64,000 bases of DNA from Paractinoplanes atraurantiacus (GCF_900215205.1 NZ_OBDY01000003.1:170828-234827); one strand, 5' to 3'. Counted from the first letter of the stretch, positions 23,511 to 32,949 are shown. Numbers and translations are program-made. The notes: a model not told the origin generated them from the sequence alone.

Positions 23511-25223
23511 CTACCCCCGTTGGAGGGCGCTCTGCTTGGTCAGCAGGCCGGTCAGCTCGGCCGCCGGCATCGGGCGGGCGAAGTGGTAGCCCTGCGCGTG
23601 CACGCAGTCCAGCTCGCGCAGGCGATCGGCCTGCTCCCGGTCCTCGACACCCTCGGCCACCGGGGCCAGGTTGAAGGTGCGGGCGATCTGCAGGACCGCC
23701 TCGGCCACCGAGCCGCCGACCGAGCTCTCGTGCATGGCCTGCACGAACGACTTGTCGATCTTCACCACGTCGACCGGGAGGGCGCCCAGGTGGCTCAGCG
23801 ATGAGAAGCCGGTGCCGAAGTCGTCCAGGGCGATCCGCACGCCCAGGGTCTTGAGCGAGGCCAGGATGCGGGCCGACTCCTTGAGGTCGGTCAGCGCGAC
23901 CGTCTCGGTCAGCTCCAGCACGAGCAGCTCGGACGGGATGCCGGTCTCCTCGATCACCGCGCGGATCTCGTCGGTCAGCTCCGGGTTGGCCAGCTGTGAG
24001 GCCGAGAGGTTGACGTTCAGCTCGAAGCCGGGGTTCTGCCGCTGCCACTCCACCGCGCGCAGGCAGGCCTCGCGCAGGATCCACAGGCCCAGCTTGGGCA
24101 TCATGCCGATCGTCTCGGCCAGCTCCAGGAAGGCGCCCGGCGGCAGCAGGCCGCGGTTGGGGTGCTGCCAGCGGACCAGCGCCTCGACGCCGACCGTGTG
24201 CTCGCCGTCCAGGTCGACGATCGGCTGGTAGAAGACCTCGAACTGGCCCTCCAGGAATGCCCGGCGCAGGTCGGCCTCGTCGCGGCGGCGCTGCTCCATC
24301 TCGGCGAAGCGGGCCGGGTCGAACCTCCGTACGACACCTTTGCCGTCTTCTTTCGCCTGGTAGAGAGCCTCGTCGGCCTCGCGCAGCAGGGTGTCGACGT
24401 CGTGTTCGCCGCCCTTGGTGATGGCGATGCCGGCGCTGGCCCGGATGGTCAGCACCACCTCGCCGATCTCCAGCGGCTGCTCCAGGTCGCGCAGGATCCG
24501 GCCGGCCACCGTGTCGGCGATCGCGTCGTCGACCAGCCGGGGGAGCAGCACCACGAACTCGTCGCCGCCGAGCCGCGAGACGGTGTCGTTGGCCCGCACG
24601 TTCGCGTTCAGCCGCTCGGCGGTGACCTTGAGCAGCTCGTCGCCGGCCGCGTGGCCGTACGTGTCGTTGACGCCCTTGAACCCGTCGAGGTCGAACAGGA
24701 CGACAGCGGTCATCGTCTGGTCGTCGTCGGCCAGCGCGTCAGTGGCGTGGTCCATGAACATGGCCCGGTTGCCGAGCTGGGTCAGCGGATCGCGGAAGGC
24801 TTGCCGGGCCAGGATGGCGCGCTGCCGGGTCAGGTCCCGCATCAGCCCCTCGTTCGTGTGCGAACCGAGGAACTGCCGGACCAGGATGATGCCGGCCACG
24901 ATGATGATCAGCCAGGTCAGCTCGGGATCGGCGCCGCCGAGCCGGCCGTGCTGCACCGCGGCGGTGATGACGGCCGCCGCGACCGGTGCGTACTGCACCA
25001 GGGGCCAGGCGTCGGCCAGCCGGGCCACCGCCGCGCCGACCAGCACCACTCCCGCAATCGGGAGGATCCAGCCGACCACGCTCGCGTTCTCCTCGGTCAG
25101 CCGCTCGAAGACCAGCGGCCACGCGAGCGCCATGAGCGAAGCGAAGATCAGGGCGTCGTCGACACCGCGCCGCACCCTGTCCATAGCCTTGCCGGAACGA
25201 ACCATGGCCGTTCCATCGACCAC
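23511..25223 (-). CDS. Membrane GGDEF-EAL c-di-GMP protein
   Basis: About five N-terminal hydrophobic segments (residues 20-150) precede a GGDEF domain with intact R-L-G-G-D-E-F and an EAL domain with V-G-V-E-A-L-V-R-W, L-T-E-T, D-D-F-G-T-G-F-S-S-L and E-G-V-E. Both cyclase and phosphodiesterase motifs look complete, so the protein may make and break c-di-GMP. Starts at 25205 or 25184 are also possible. PilB's MshEN domain encoded in this window is a conceivable c-di-GMP target. Confidence 0.88.
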   Translation of the reverse strand: MVDGTAMVRSGKAMDRVRRGVDDALIFASLMALAWPLVFERLTEENASVVGWILPIAGVVLVGAAVARLADAWPLVQYAPVAAAVITAAVQHGRLGGADPELTWLIIIVAGIILVRQFLGSHTNEGLMRDLTRQRAILARQAFRDPLTQLGNRAMFMDHATDALADDDQTMTAVVLFDLDGFKGVNDTYGHAAGDELLKVTAERLNANVRANDTVSRLGGDEFVVLLPRLVDDAIADTVAGRILRDLEQPLEIGEVVLTIRASAGIAITKGGEHDVDTLLREADEALYQAKEDGKGVVRRFDPARFAEMEQRRRDEADLRRAFLEGQFEVFYQPIVDLDGEHTVGVEALVRWQHPNRGLLPPGAFLELAETIGMMPKLGLWILREACLRAVEWQRQNPGFELNVNLSASQLANPELTDEIRAVIEETGIPSELLVLELTETVALTDLKESARILASLKTLGVRIALDDFGTGFSSLSHLGALPVDVVKIDKSFVQAMHESSVGGSVAEAVLQIARTFNLAPVAEGVEDREQADRLRELDCVHAQGYHFARPMPAAELTGLLTKQSALQRG

Positions 25224-25418
25224 TCGGGTGAGGACTTGAGCAGAGTCGCGTAACCCGTCGGTGCTAACAGCGGAGGTCGATGTGTTGCGTGGAGGTTACG
25301 GTGGTCGCCAGGTCGAGTGATGGCCGAGCGGGCGGGGTAGGGGTGTGCGGCGCGACGTTGCGTCACCGTGATCTCATAGAACGCCAACAGCACGAATGTC
25401 GGCAACGGAGGACAAACT

Positions 25419-25844
25419 GTGCCGAGTGGAAATATCGCGGAGCGCCTCGCGACGCTCAGCGCGACCGCGACGGACGACGACGGGGTCGTCACGGTCACGG
25501 TGGCCGGGCCCGGTGTCGTCACCGGTTTGCGGCTCGACGACCGGGTGCGGCAGCTCAGTGGCGCGGCGCTCTCGTCGGAGATCCTGCGGACCATGCGCCG
25601 GGCGCAGGCCGCGCTGGCCGAGCGGGTGACCGCCACCGTCGACGAGACGGTCGGCGCCGACACCGAGGACGGTAAGGCCCTGTTGGACAGCTTCACGCAG
25701 AACTTTCCCGAAGAGATCGAGGAGCCGCCGGCGCCGGTGATGCCCGCGGCGCCGCCCTTCCCCACCTTTCAGAGCACGCCGTCGCTGCCGCACCAGGCGC
25801 CCGGCAACGGATACGAGAGCGGTCGTGACAGTCGTGCCCGGTGA
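25419..25844 (+). CDS. YbaB/EbfC-like small protein
   Basis: The 141-residue protein has an alpha-beta-alpha region (about 1-90) like the YbaB/EbfC nucleoid-associated family, with G-V-V-T-V-T-V-A-G-P-G-V-V-T-G-L-R-L-D as the beta hairpin, followed by a Pro-rich tail. Actinomycetes carry many divergent YbaB-like proteins near genes for cell-surface or secretion functions. A GGAGG site precedes GTG 25419. It overlaps the next gene by 20 bases, so they are one operon. Confidence 0.65.
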   Translation: MPSGNIAERLATLSATATDDDGVVTVTVAGPGVVTGLRLDDRVRQLSGAALSSEILRTMRRAQAALAERVTATVDETVGADTEDGKALLDSFTQNFPEEIEEPPAPVMPAAPPFPTFQSTPSLPHQAPGNGYESGRDSRAR

Positions 25845-26223
25845 CAAGCCCTCGCTCCCGCAGCGCGGACCGGCGCCCGCCGTCGACCAGATGTCGAACG
25901 CCGAGCTGGCCCGGATGGTCGAGGCCGAGCACCCCTACCGGGGCAAGGCCCTCTTCGAGCTGTCCGACCGGATCGCGCTCGACGACGACGCGGCGACCAA
26001 GGTGGCGATGCTGACCCGGCTGACCTCGCTGCGCCGGGCGCGGCTGTTCGACCGGGTCTCGCTGGCCTGGTCGGGGATCATCGCGCTGCTGGCCGCCGAG
26101 ACCGAGCACTCCCGGGAGGTCGCGTACGAGGCGTTCGGCGCGCTCGATGCGGAGGAGCAGCGGGACATGCTGGACTATCTGGAGGTGTCCTCGATCGAGG
26201 AGGCCCACCCGCGCATCGTGTGA
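25825..26223 (+). CDS. Hypothetical protein in operon with YbaB-like gene
   Basis: A 132-residue, mainly helical soluble protein. The GTG start lies inside the end of the YbaB-like gene. Repeated short helices with Leu/Ala resemble HEAT-like helical repeats (A-T-K-V-A-M-L-T-R-L, S-R-E-V-A-Y-E-A-F-G-A-L-D-A-E-E-Q), but no family is recognised. Confidence 0.55.
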   Translation: MTVVPGDKPSLPQRGPAPAVDQMSNAELARMVEAEHPYRGKALFELSDRIALDDDAATKVAMLTRLTSLRRARLFDRVSLAWSGIIALLAAETEHSREVAYEAFGALDAEEQRDMLDYLEVSSIEEAHPRIV

Positions 26224-26244
26224 CGTGAGCGGGCCCCCGTCCGG

Positions 26245-26529
26245 TCACGCTTCGACGCGAACGTCCTTCCAGAAGGCGACGCGATCGCGTACGGCCTTGG
26301 CGTCGGGCTTGGGCTCCGGGTAGAAGAAGACGGCGTCGGGGGTGGTGTGCCCGTCGGCCGTGAGCGTGTAATAGGACGCCTTGCCCTTCCAGGGGCAGAC
26401 GGTGTGAGTGTCGGAGGGCGTCAGCACATCCTCGCGCAGGGACGCGCGCGGGAAGTAGTGATGTCCCTCGACAACCACGGTGTCGTCGCTCTCGGCGATA
26501 ACTTCGTCGTTCCAGATGGCCTTAGGCAT
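26245..26529 (-). CDS. DUF427 domain protein
   Basis: The 94-residue protein has the family marks: an A-x-W-N-D start, V-V-V-E-G-x-x-Y-F-P, T-V-C-P-W-K-G-K-A-S-Y-Y and A-V-F-F-Y-P-E-P. DUF427 proteins are small beta-rich proteins of unknown function found widely in actinomycetes. Single gene, convergent with the operon at 25419-26223. Confidence 0.88.
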   Translation of the reverse strand: MPKAIWNDEVIAESDDTVVVEGHHYFPRASLREDVLTPSDTHTVCPWKGKASYYTLTADGHTTPDAVFFYPEPKPDAKAVRDRVAFWKDVRVEA

Positions 26530-26666
26530 AGTCCGAACGTAGCGCGGACCGGGCCGGTCGTCCGATATGCGGAAGTTAATCGCTATCGGGAGTGAAAGGT
26601 GATGATCCGTCCACAGGGTGCCGATGCTTGTACGAAGATCTACCCTTCGACCCGAAGAGATGCGGC

Positions 26667-27227
26667 ATGAAGATCCCGATCACGCTACCCACCGCCGGTG
26701 AGCAGGCGCGGCACGCGCTTCTGCTGCTCGGCGCGCCGGCGCCGGCCCGGCTCGTGGCGCAGGTGCACGCGGCCCTGTTCGACGGGGACCTGTCGGTGCC
26801 GGCCCTCGCCGCGCTCGTGCGCGACCGGGAGGCGGGGCTGTGCGCGGCGCTCGACGCCGATCTCGCCGCGGTGCCGGGGCTGATCGCGCTGGCCGACTGG
26901 CCGCTCGAGCGCCGGCTGATGACGCCGGTGGCGCGCCGGGCCTGTTCCTTGGCGATGATCATCCGAGTGGCCGAGTTCATCGCGATGCGCGCCTCGCTCG
27001 GGCCTGCGGAGCATCGGCTGCTGCGGGAGCTGGCCCAGGACGTACCCCATGGGCCCGAATCCCTTGATCTTGCGGAGAGGGCGCGGGTGGCGCTGGAGTC
27101 GCTGTGCGCGGCCCAGGCCGCCGAGGAGCCGTTGCGCGCGGCTGCGCTCTCGCGCGCCGTCTCCCTCGAGGCCGAGCAGCGGTTGTACGGGATTCCGGCC
27201 GTTCCCCACCAGCGAGGACGCGAGTGA
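26667..27227 (+). CDS. Unknown helical protein, first gene of nuclease operon
   Basis: A 186-residue, Ala/Leu-rich, all-helical soluble protein with no recognised domain. ATG 26667 is preceded by GAAGAGA. Its stop overlaps the GTG of the Cas4-like nuclease gene (GTGA), so the two are made together and may form a complex. No signal peptide or membrane segment is visible. Confidence 0.6.
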   Translation: MKIPITLPTAGEQARHALLLLGAPAPARLVAQVHAALFDGDLSVPALAALVRDREAGLCAALDADLAAVPGLIALADWPLERRLMTPVARRACSLAMIIRVAEFIAMRASLGPAEHRLLRELAQDVPHGPESLDLAERARVALESLCAAQAAEEPLRAAALSRAVSLEAEQRLYGIPAVPHQRGRE

Positions 27228-28255
27228 GCCGAGTAGATCAGCTGCGGGGCTCCGGGCCCCGCAAGCGGCACAACGCGCGGACGATCGCCGCGCTGACCGG
27301 CAACCCGGGCTGCACCCGCCGGGCCGTGCTGGACGCGGCCGGCGTCGACAAGCCGCGGCTGGCCGAGACGATCGGCTTCCCCGGCAGCTTCGGGCAGTCA
27401 CGGTTCGCGCTGGCCCGGGGTAACGCTTTCGAGGCGATGCTCAAGGCCGACGACTGCGCTCTGCTGCGGTCGGTGCTCTCCTTGCCGGAGGGCCGCTACG
27501 AGGACCTGGGCGAGGACAGCGACGACACGCTGACCGCCCGGCACACGCGGACGCGGGACGTACTGGCCGACGGTGACGCCGGGCTGCTCGATCATCCGCT
27601 GCTGACACTCTCGGTGGCCGGCCAGACCGTCTTCCTCGAGCCCGACCTGATCGCGGCCCAGCGGGGCGACGTCCTGCAGGTCGTCGAGATCAAGTCGTTC
27701 GCCATCGTCGACGGGCAGGCCGAGAGCGCCGCCGTGTCGTCGGCGGCCGTGCAGGCCGCGGTCTACGTGCTCGCGCTGCGCCAGTTGCTCGGCGACGACC
27801 GGGTCAGCCACGACGTCGTTCTCGTGTGCCCGGAGAATTTCTCGCTTCAGCCGACGGCCGTGGTTCTCGACGTACGCAAGCAGCTGTCGACCCTCAAGCG
27901 GCAGCTCTCCCGGCTCGCGTCGGTGTCGTCGCTGATCGACGAGCTGCCCCCGTCGGTGACGTTCGACGTGGCCCAGCCGGTGCCGGCGCTGCTCGAGTCG
28001 CTGACCGCGGTGGAGGCGCGGTACGCGCCCGAGTGCCTGTCGGCCTGCGAGCTGTCCGTCTACTGCCGGCACGAGGCGACCGGGGCGACGGCCGCGCTGG
28101 GCCGACCGGTGCGCGATGCTCTGGGCGGGGTGGCGACGGTCGACGAGGCGCTCGGTCTGGCCGCCGGCACGGTGCTGCCGACGCCGGAGCAGACCGAGGC
28201 GGCGGCCCTGCTGGCGGCGGCGGCCCGGCTGCGCAACGAAGCCCTTTCCGCGTGA
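27224..28255 (+). CDS. Cas4/AddB-like PD-(D/E)XK nuclease with four-cysteine (Fe-S) motif
   Basis: The 343-residue protein has D141 in L-E-P-D-L-I and E155-I-K157 in V-V-E-I-K-S-F, the PD-(D/E)XK catalytic set. C30 in G-C-T-R-R and C271-x3-C275-x5-C281 in the C-terminal region match the split 1+3 cysteine layout of Cas4, AddB and Dna2 iron-sulphur nucleases. An actinobacterial stand-alone RecB-type exonuclease is likely. It is coupled by GTGA overlaps to genes on both sides. No CRISPR array or cas gene is present, so this is not an adaptation nuclease by context. The matching helicase is not in this operon. Confidence 0.75.
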   Translation: MSRVDQLRGSGPRKRHNARTIAALTGNPGCTRRAVLDAAGVDKPRLAETIGFPGSFGQSRFALARGNAFEAMLKADDCALLRSVLSLPEGRYEDLGEDSDDTLTARHTRTRDVLADGDAGLLDHPLLTLSVAGQTVFLEPDLIAAQRGDVLQVVEIKSFAIVDGQAESAAVSSAAVQAAVYVLALRQLLGDDRVSHDVVLVCPENFSLQPTAVVLDVRKQLSTLKRQLSRLASVSSLIDELPPSVTFDVAQPVPALLESLTAVEARYAPECLSACELSVYCRHEATGATAALGRPVRDALGGVATVDEALGLAAGTVLPTPEQTEAAALLAAAARLRNEALSA

Positions 28256-29664
28256 GTACGCTCGTCGCGCTCGCCCGGGCGCAGGCGTTCGCGTCCGGCA
28301 AGGCGCAGCCCATCGCCACCGTCCGCCACCTGCACGTGAGCGACGATCCGCTGGTGCTGATCCCGCTCGCGATGGCCGGCGAGGCCAACGCGCCGCTGGC
28401 CGCCATGATCGGCACGTCGCTCGAGAAGCCGCGCCTGCTGGTCGTCTCGCAGCCGCGCAACCGGGACGAGCGGTTCGCCTTCACCGCCGCGCTGGCCGGG
28501 GAGCTGCTGCCCTATCTGGAGTCGTTCGCCACCGAGACCGAGGCGGTCGCGGTCGACCGGGGCCGCGACGTGCGCTACCGCTATGTCGACGCGCCGCAGG
28601 TCTGGGTGCCGAACCCGGGCGGTGTCGACTTTCTCCGGCTTCTCGGTCGTTCGACCCGCTTTCGGCGTACGGACGGTGACTACCCCGTTCCGCCGGCCGT
28701 CCCGCTGCTCGGGCAGTGGCTGACCTTCCTCGCCTCGGCGGCCGAGATGCCGGGGTCGGCGTTGCTGTCCAACACGGTCCAGGCGCTCGGCATGCACTGG
28801 ACGACGGGGCAGAGCGCGGCCGAGGACGCCCAGCTGGGATCGCTCTTCGCCTGGATCACCGAGGGCGCGGCGGCGGCCCGCGAGGCCGAGAACGGGCCGG
28901 TGGCCGGGCCGGCCACCGATCCCGGGTTCGACAACAAGGTGCTGGCGCCGCTGATCGCGGAGTCGTCCCCGGAGCTTGAAGAGGTGTTGCGCGACCTGCT
29001 GACGCCGACCTGGGAGCGGATGTGGCGCTCGCTCGACCTGCTGCGGGCGCTGCCGGCCGGGGCCCGGGTCGGCACGCGCTGGGACAGTGACCGGGACACG
29101 TACTCCGCCTTCGTCGAGCACCTGGCCGAGGACGGCGCCCCGCAGCCGCGCCGCGACGGGGCGGTGGCCGCGGCGTCCCGGCTCCAGCGGCTGGAGAACG
29201 CGGCCGCCCGCTACGCGGTGCAGCGTGCCTTCGACGATCCGCTGGTCATGGCCGAGCATCGGCTGACCGGCGCCGCCTTCGCGGGCGTGGTGACGCTGGC
29301 CAATCCGGACCGGATCGACGACACCGGCAAGCGGCCCGTCCTGCGGCCCCGGATCATGGTGGCCACGACCGAGCCGGTGCGGGTCGAGGCCGGCACGAAT
29401 CTGACGTCGCCGGCCCGGCCGTCGCAGAAGGCGAAGGTCATCTCGGTGGCGCCGACCGCGGACGGGTGCGATGTGCTGTTGGAGCTCTCCGGCGGGATGG
29501 GCCGCAAGCTGGTCGCCGAGCCGGGGAGCGTGCCCGCGGTGGGTGAGCGGATCCTGCTGACGACCTTGAGCGAGGCCTACCGTCCCGGAGCGGCCTTCCC
29601 CGATCCGGCCGACACTCCCTGGACGCACGGAGGGCCCCCAGCGGCTGCCGTAACATCCGCGTAA
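28252..29664 (+). CDS. Unknown 470-residue protein coupled to the Cas4-like nuclease
   Basis: The GTG at 28252 overlaps the nuclease stop (GTGA). The protein is soluble with a mixed alpha/beta first half and, after about residue 330, a beta-rich region (R-P-R-I-M-V-A-T-T-E-P-V-R-V-E) that could be an OB- or barrel-like domain. I recognise no catalytic motif. Strict coupling suggests a fixed complex with the nuclease and the 186-residue protein. Confidence 0.6.
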   Translation: MSTLVALARAQAFASGKAQPIATVRHLHVSDDPLVLIPLAMAGEANAPLAAMIGTSLEKPRLLVVSQPRNRDERFAFTAALAGELLPYLESFATETEAVAVDRGRDVRYRYVDAPQVWVPNPGGVDFLRLLGRSTRFRRTDGDYPVPPAVPLLGQWLTFLASAAEMPGSALLSNTVQALGMHWTTGQSAAEDAQLGSLFAWITEGAAAAREAENGPVAGPATDPGFDNKVLAPLIAESSPELEEVLRDLLTPTWERMWRSLDLLRALPAGARVGTRWDSDRDTYSAFVEHLAEDGAPQPRRDGAVAAASRLQRLENAAARYAVQRAFDDPLVMAEHRLTGAAFAGVVTLANPDRIDDTGKRPVLRPRIMVATTEPVRVEAGTNLTSPARPSQKAKVISVAPTADGCDVLLELSGGMGRKLVAEPGSVPAVGERILLTTLSEAYRPGAAFPDPADTPWTHGGPPAAAVTSA

Positions 29665-29752
29665 CACGCCCTGTCCGGACGCTGTCGATCATGGAACGGC
29701 GTCGATAAGGTGACGCTGTGTGCTCCACAACGATGTTGGGCTCGGCGGATTC

Positions 29753-30151
29753 ATGACGGTCTACTACCGCGGACCGGCCGGGACGGTGACCGAAAGTCAC
29801 TTCGTGACGCATGCGCCCGACGGCTCGGCGTACGACCTGAACGATCTTCGTAACATCATGCGCGTGCGGCGGCGCGGCCCCCGGTTCGCCGCGGTGCTGG
29901 CCGCCGCGGTCGCGGTGATCCTGGCCGGGGTGGCCGTGGGCTGGCTCATGAGCGACATGGGCAGCCTGCTGGTCGTGCTCGTGGCCGTGGTGGCCGCGGT
30001 CTTCGTGCTGCGGCTGGCCAGCCCGGTCTACACGCTGCGAGCCGACCATCGGGACCAGCCGGTCGAGTTGTACTCCACCCGGGACAAAGTCGACTTCGAG
30101 CGGGTGTGCCGCAACCTGGAGAGAGCCCTCGAAGACTTACGACCGGCCTGA
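29753..30151 (+). CDS. DUF6232-like membrane protein
   Basis: From ATG 29753 the protein is 132 residues: a beta-rich start (M-T-V-Y-Y-R-G), then Y-D-L-N-D-L-R-N-I-M-R-V-R-R, two transmembrane helices (about 48-90) and a soluble tail. This matches actinomycete DUF6232 proteins. Function is unknown. Its end overlaps the convergent MazG-like gene by 15 bases. Confidence 0.65.
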   Translation: MTVYYRGPAGTVTESHFVTHAPDGSAYDLNDLRNIMRVRRRGPRFAAVLAAAVAVILAGVAVGWLMSDMGSLLVVLVAVVAAVFVLRLASPVYTLRADHRDQPVELYSTRDKVDFERVCRNLERALEDLRPA

Positions 30152-30466
30152 CTCCAGATAGCGCTCGATGCCGTCGGTCATCCGCTGGAACTCGGTGACC
30201 AGGTCGACGTCGTAGTGCCTGGCCAGGACCAGGACGGACCACAGGCAGTCGGCGAGCTCGTGACCCAGGTTGTCGCGGACGTCGCCCTCCTGATCGCCGC
30301 GGCGGCCCTCGGCGGCCATCACCAGCTTGGCCAGGTCGCCGACGTCGCCGACGAAGCCGGTCATGAACTGCTCGGGGCCCCAGGTCCCGCGGCCCGCCGC
30401 GAGATTGTGCCGGTCGTAGAGGGCGGCGATGGCCAGGGCGCGCTCTTGCATCTGCTGAAGGTCCAC
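30137..30466 (-). CDS. MazG-like nucleotide pyrophosphohydrolase
   Basis: The 109-residue protein is all-helical with G-D-V-G-D-L-A-K-L-V and H-E-L-A-D-C-L-W-S-V-L-V-L-A, matching the E-x-x-E/D metal-binding helices of MazG-like proteins that hydrolyse non-canonical or stress nucleotides. The GTG at 30466 is chosen because AAGGAA lies ahead of it; the frame from 30523 is longer but lacks such a site. Confidence 0.75.
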   Translation of the reverse strand: MDLQQMQERALAIAALYDRHNLAAGRGTWGPEQFMTGFVGDVGDLAKLVMAAEGRRGDQEGDVRDNLGHELADCLWSVLVLARHYDVDLVTEFQRMTDGIERYLESGRS

Positions 30467-30600
30467 GCGGGTCTTCCTTTCGTTGCAGGACAGCCCGGCA
30501 GCCGCGGCAGAGAGGGTGACCACGACGGCGCCGGGCCGCCGAAGCGTAACGGCGCGCGGGCGGCGCCGTGGCGTGCCGGGTGCGGCGAGAAGGCGTACCT

Positions 30601-32391
30601 CTAAAGGAGTCTGGCCAGGAGAAGAGCGATGTCATCGTCCCGGCGAGGGGCGGTTTTAATGAGTTTTGTGCAGATTTCCTCGGCGGGGCGGGTGGGTGCG
30701 CCGCGCAGGACGTGGCCGAGGCGCGCGATGCCCTCGTCGATGAGGTGGGCGGGATCCTCGACCAGGCCGTCGGTGTAGAGCAGCAGCGTGGAGCCGGCCG
30801 GCACGCGGCGGAGATGGGTGGTGCGCGGATCGCGGGGGAGCAGGCCCAGCAGCGGCTCGGGCGTCTCCCACCAGATCTCCACCTCGCCGTCGGGCCGCAG
30901 CAGCAGCGGCGGGGGATGGCCGGCGTTGGCGAAGGAGACCAGGTAGTCGTCGCCTTCGCGGCGCAGGCGGGCCAGGACGGCGGTGGCGGCGGCCGGCACA
31001 TGCAGGCCGTGCAGGGCCCGGTCGAGCTGGGCGAGCAAGGGGCCCGGGGCGTCGTCGCGGCCGTAGGCGTCGCCGCGCACCAGGTTGCGGACCTGGCCCA
31101 TGGTCGCGGCGGCTTCGATGTCGTGTCCGGAGACGTCGCCGACGGCGAGCATCAGGCTGCCGTCGGGCTGGGCGAAGGCGTCGTACCAGTCGCCGCCGAC
31201 CTCGGCCCCGGCCTGGGCGGGAAGATAACGACCGTGCAGGTCGATGCGGTCCACAATGGGCAGATCGGGCAGCATGCTCTGCTGGAGGACCTCGGCGACG
31301 TGCCGCTGGTGACCGTAGAGCCGGCTGTTGTCGACGGCCATGCCGGCCCGGCGGCCCACCTCGGCCGCGGTCTGCTCGGCGGCGCCGGTGAACGGGACGG
31401 CGCCGTTGGCCAGCAGGACGAGACCGAGGACGCGTTTGGTGACGGGCGCGGTGATCGGCACGAGGAGCAGGGACGAGCTGCCCAGCTCGGCGGCGGCCGC
31501 GGCGAGTTCCGGTGCTTTCGCCCGCAGCAGGCCGCCGCCGGTGTCGTCACGCCGGATCGAGCCGGCGCTCTGCACGTCGCGGAGCAGAGGCTTGAGATCG
31601 GACTGACGGGCTCGGCCGGTGAGGTCGGCGGCGAGTTCGGCGTACGCGGGGTCGTGGTGGGCGGCCGACATGTGCCGGATCGAGCCGGACGGGTCGGCCA
31701 GCGCGATGAAGCACCAGTCGGCGAGGCGCCCGGCGACGAGGTGGCCGAGCTTGGTCAGCGCGGCGTCGATGTCCATCGTCCCGGCGAGCGCGTCGGTCAG
31801 TTCCCCGAGCAGGATGAGCTGGTCGTGGGCGGACTCGGCATGCCGGCGGGCCTCGTCGGCGATCTCCCGCGCGATCCGCAGGCGCAACTCGGAGGAGCAG
31901 ACCTCGCCCAGCTCGACGAGGAGCGCGATCTCGCTGGGGGTCCACTTCCGCGCCTCACGGTCCATCACCGCGAGCGTGCCGAGCACCAGTCCGTCGGAGT
32001 CGGTGAGCGGCACCCCCGCGTAGGCAACCGCCCCCAAGTCCCGAATGGACAGATTGTCCGACATGCGGGCGTCGTCCCGCACATCGGCAACGATCAGCGG
32101 CTCGCCGGCATCGACCACATGCCGGCTGAACGAATGCTCCAGCCCCATCTCCCGCGTCCCGGCGAACGGCGCGGGCAGCCCCACCTGCCCCGGAAGATGC
32201 TGACGGTCGGCGGTCAGCACGGTCACGACGGCCACGGGCGCGTCGATGAGCCGCTCGACGATGGCCGCGATCCGGTCGAACGCCGGATCGGCCCCGCCCC
32301 CGAGCCCCAGCCGCGACACCGCTCGCAGCCGCGCGGGATCGCCGATCACACCGTTCGGCGCACCCGCGGCCAAGTCTTCGCGCAGCACCAA
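30601..32391 (-). CDS. GAF-domain PP2C (SpoIIE/RsbU-type) phosphatase
   Basis: The 596-residue protein has a GAF domain at about 40-180, a second less clear GAF at about 205-355, and a C-terminal PP2C domain with G-G-D-W-Y-D-A-F, G-D-V-S-G-H-D, N-A-G-H-P-P-P and R-R-D-D-D-I-A-L. These are the metal-binding Asp residues of SpoIIE phosphatases, which act on anti-sigma-factor antagonists. No partner kinase is in the window. The start is TTG 32391 or GTG 32388. Confidence 0.88.
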   Translation of the reverse strand: MVLREDLAAGAPNGVIGDPARLRAVSRLGLGGGADPAFDRIAAIVERLIDAPVAVVTVLTADRQHLPGQVGLPAPFAGTREMGLEHSFSRHVVDAGEPLIVADVRDDARMSDNLSIRDLGAVAYAGVPLTDSDGLVLGTLAVMDREARKWTPSEIALLVELGEVCSSELRLRIAREIADEARRHAESAHDQLILLGELTDALAGTMDIDAALTKLGHLVAGRLADWCFIALADPSGSIRHMSAAHHDPAYAELAADLTGRARQSDLKPLLRDVQSAGSIRRDDTGGGLLRAKAPELAAAAAELGSSSLLLVPITAPVTKRVLGLVLLANGAVPFTGAAEQTAAEVGRRAGMAVDNSRLYGHQRHVAEVLQQSMLPDLPIVDRIDLHGRYLPAQAGAEVGGDWYDAFAQPDGSLMLAVGDVSGHDIEAAATMGQVRNLVRGDAYGRDDAPGPLLAQLDRALHGLHVPAAATAVLARLRREGDDYLVSFANAGHPPPLLLRPDGEVEIWWETPEPLLGLLPRDPRTTHLRRVPAGSTLLLYTDGLVEDPAHLIDEGIARLGHVLRGAPTRPAEEICTKLIKTAPRRDDDIALLLARLL

Positions 32392-32949
32392 TCGCTCCCG
32401 GACAATGACCGCCCTCTGCTAGCAGGTCGGACCTGTCAGGCTACCGGGGCTTCACCCTGATCAACGACTCTGAGCCCGCTCCTCCCACATCCCGCGCCAT
32501 CCCCCATCCCCCCACCGTCGCCGCAGGCACCCGCGCTGCCCGCGCGGCACTTACCCCAACCCACCTCCGCTTCTCGGGCTGCGCGGCGCCTACCTCGGCC
32601 AGCCCTCGCGTTGCTTCGCCACCCACTCTGACCGCGCCGGACCCGGCGTCGCGCTCGCCCCGCGCTCCGCGCACGCGCCGTCCCGCACGCGCACGCGCCG
32701 GCCCGCACGCGCACGCGCACGCGCCGACCCGCACGCGCCGTCCCGCACGCGCAAGCCCCGACCCCGCGCAAGCCCCGACCCCGCGCAAGCCCTGCGCTCC
32801 GCGCACGCCCTGCGCTCCGCGCACGCGTCGACCCAGGCAGGTGTCGCGCTTGCGCCGGCGTCGATCTCGGCCCGCGTAGGGCGTTGCGCGGGCCGCGCGT
32901 GCTGCCCGGCGCAGCCTCCGTGTCTGCGCTGGGCCGGTCTGTGGGCGGG
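32392..32949. other. Low-complexity intergenic region with CG/CA alternation
   Basis: About 560 bases with no supported gene. Between about 32640 and 32830 the sequence is a run of short units built from GCACGCGC, CCGCACGCGC and CCCGCGCAAG, repeated imperfectly several times, giving stretches of alternating purine-pyrimidine. Open frames here are a result of base composition. It separates the phosphatase promoter from the end of the leftward SRPBCC gene. Confidence 0.6.

Noticed and set aside
27224..28255. CRISPR-associated Cas4 with an array
   Set aside because: No regularly spaced repeats or other cas genes are visible in the window; the nuclease is called only by fold and cysteines.
32436..32824. 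Minus-strand frames in the low-complexity tract
   Set aside because: They are made of Arg/Ala/Gly/Cys repeats from CG-rich units and lack a credible start.
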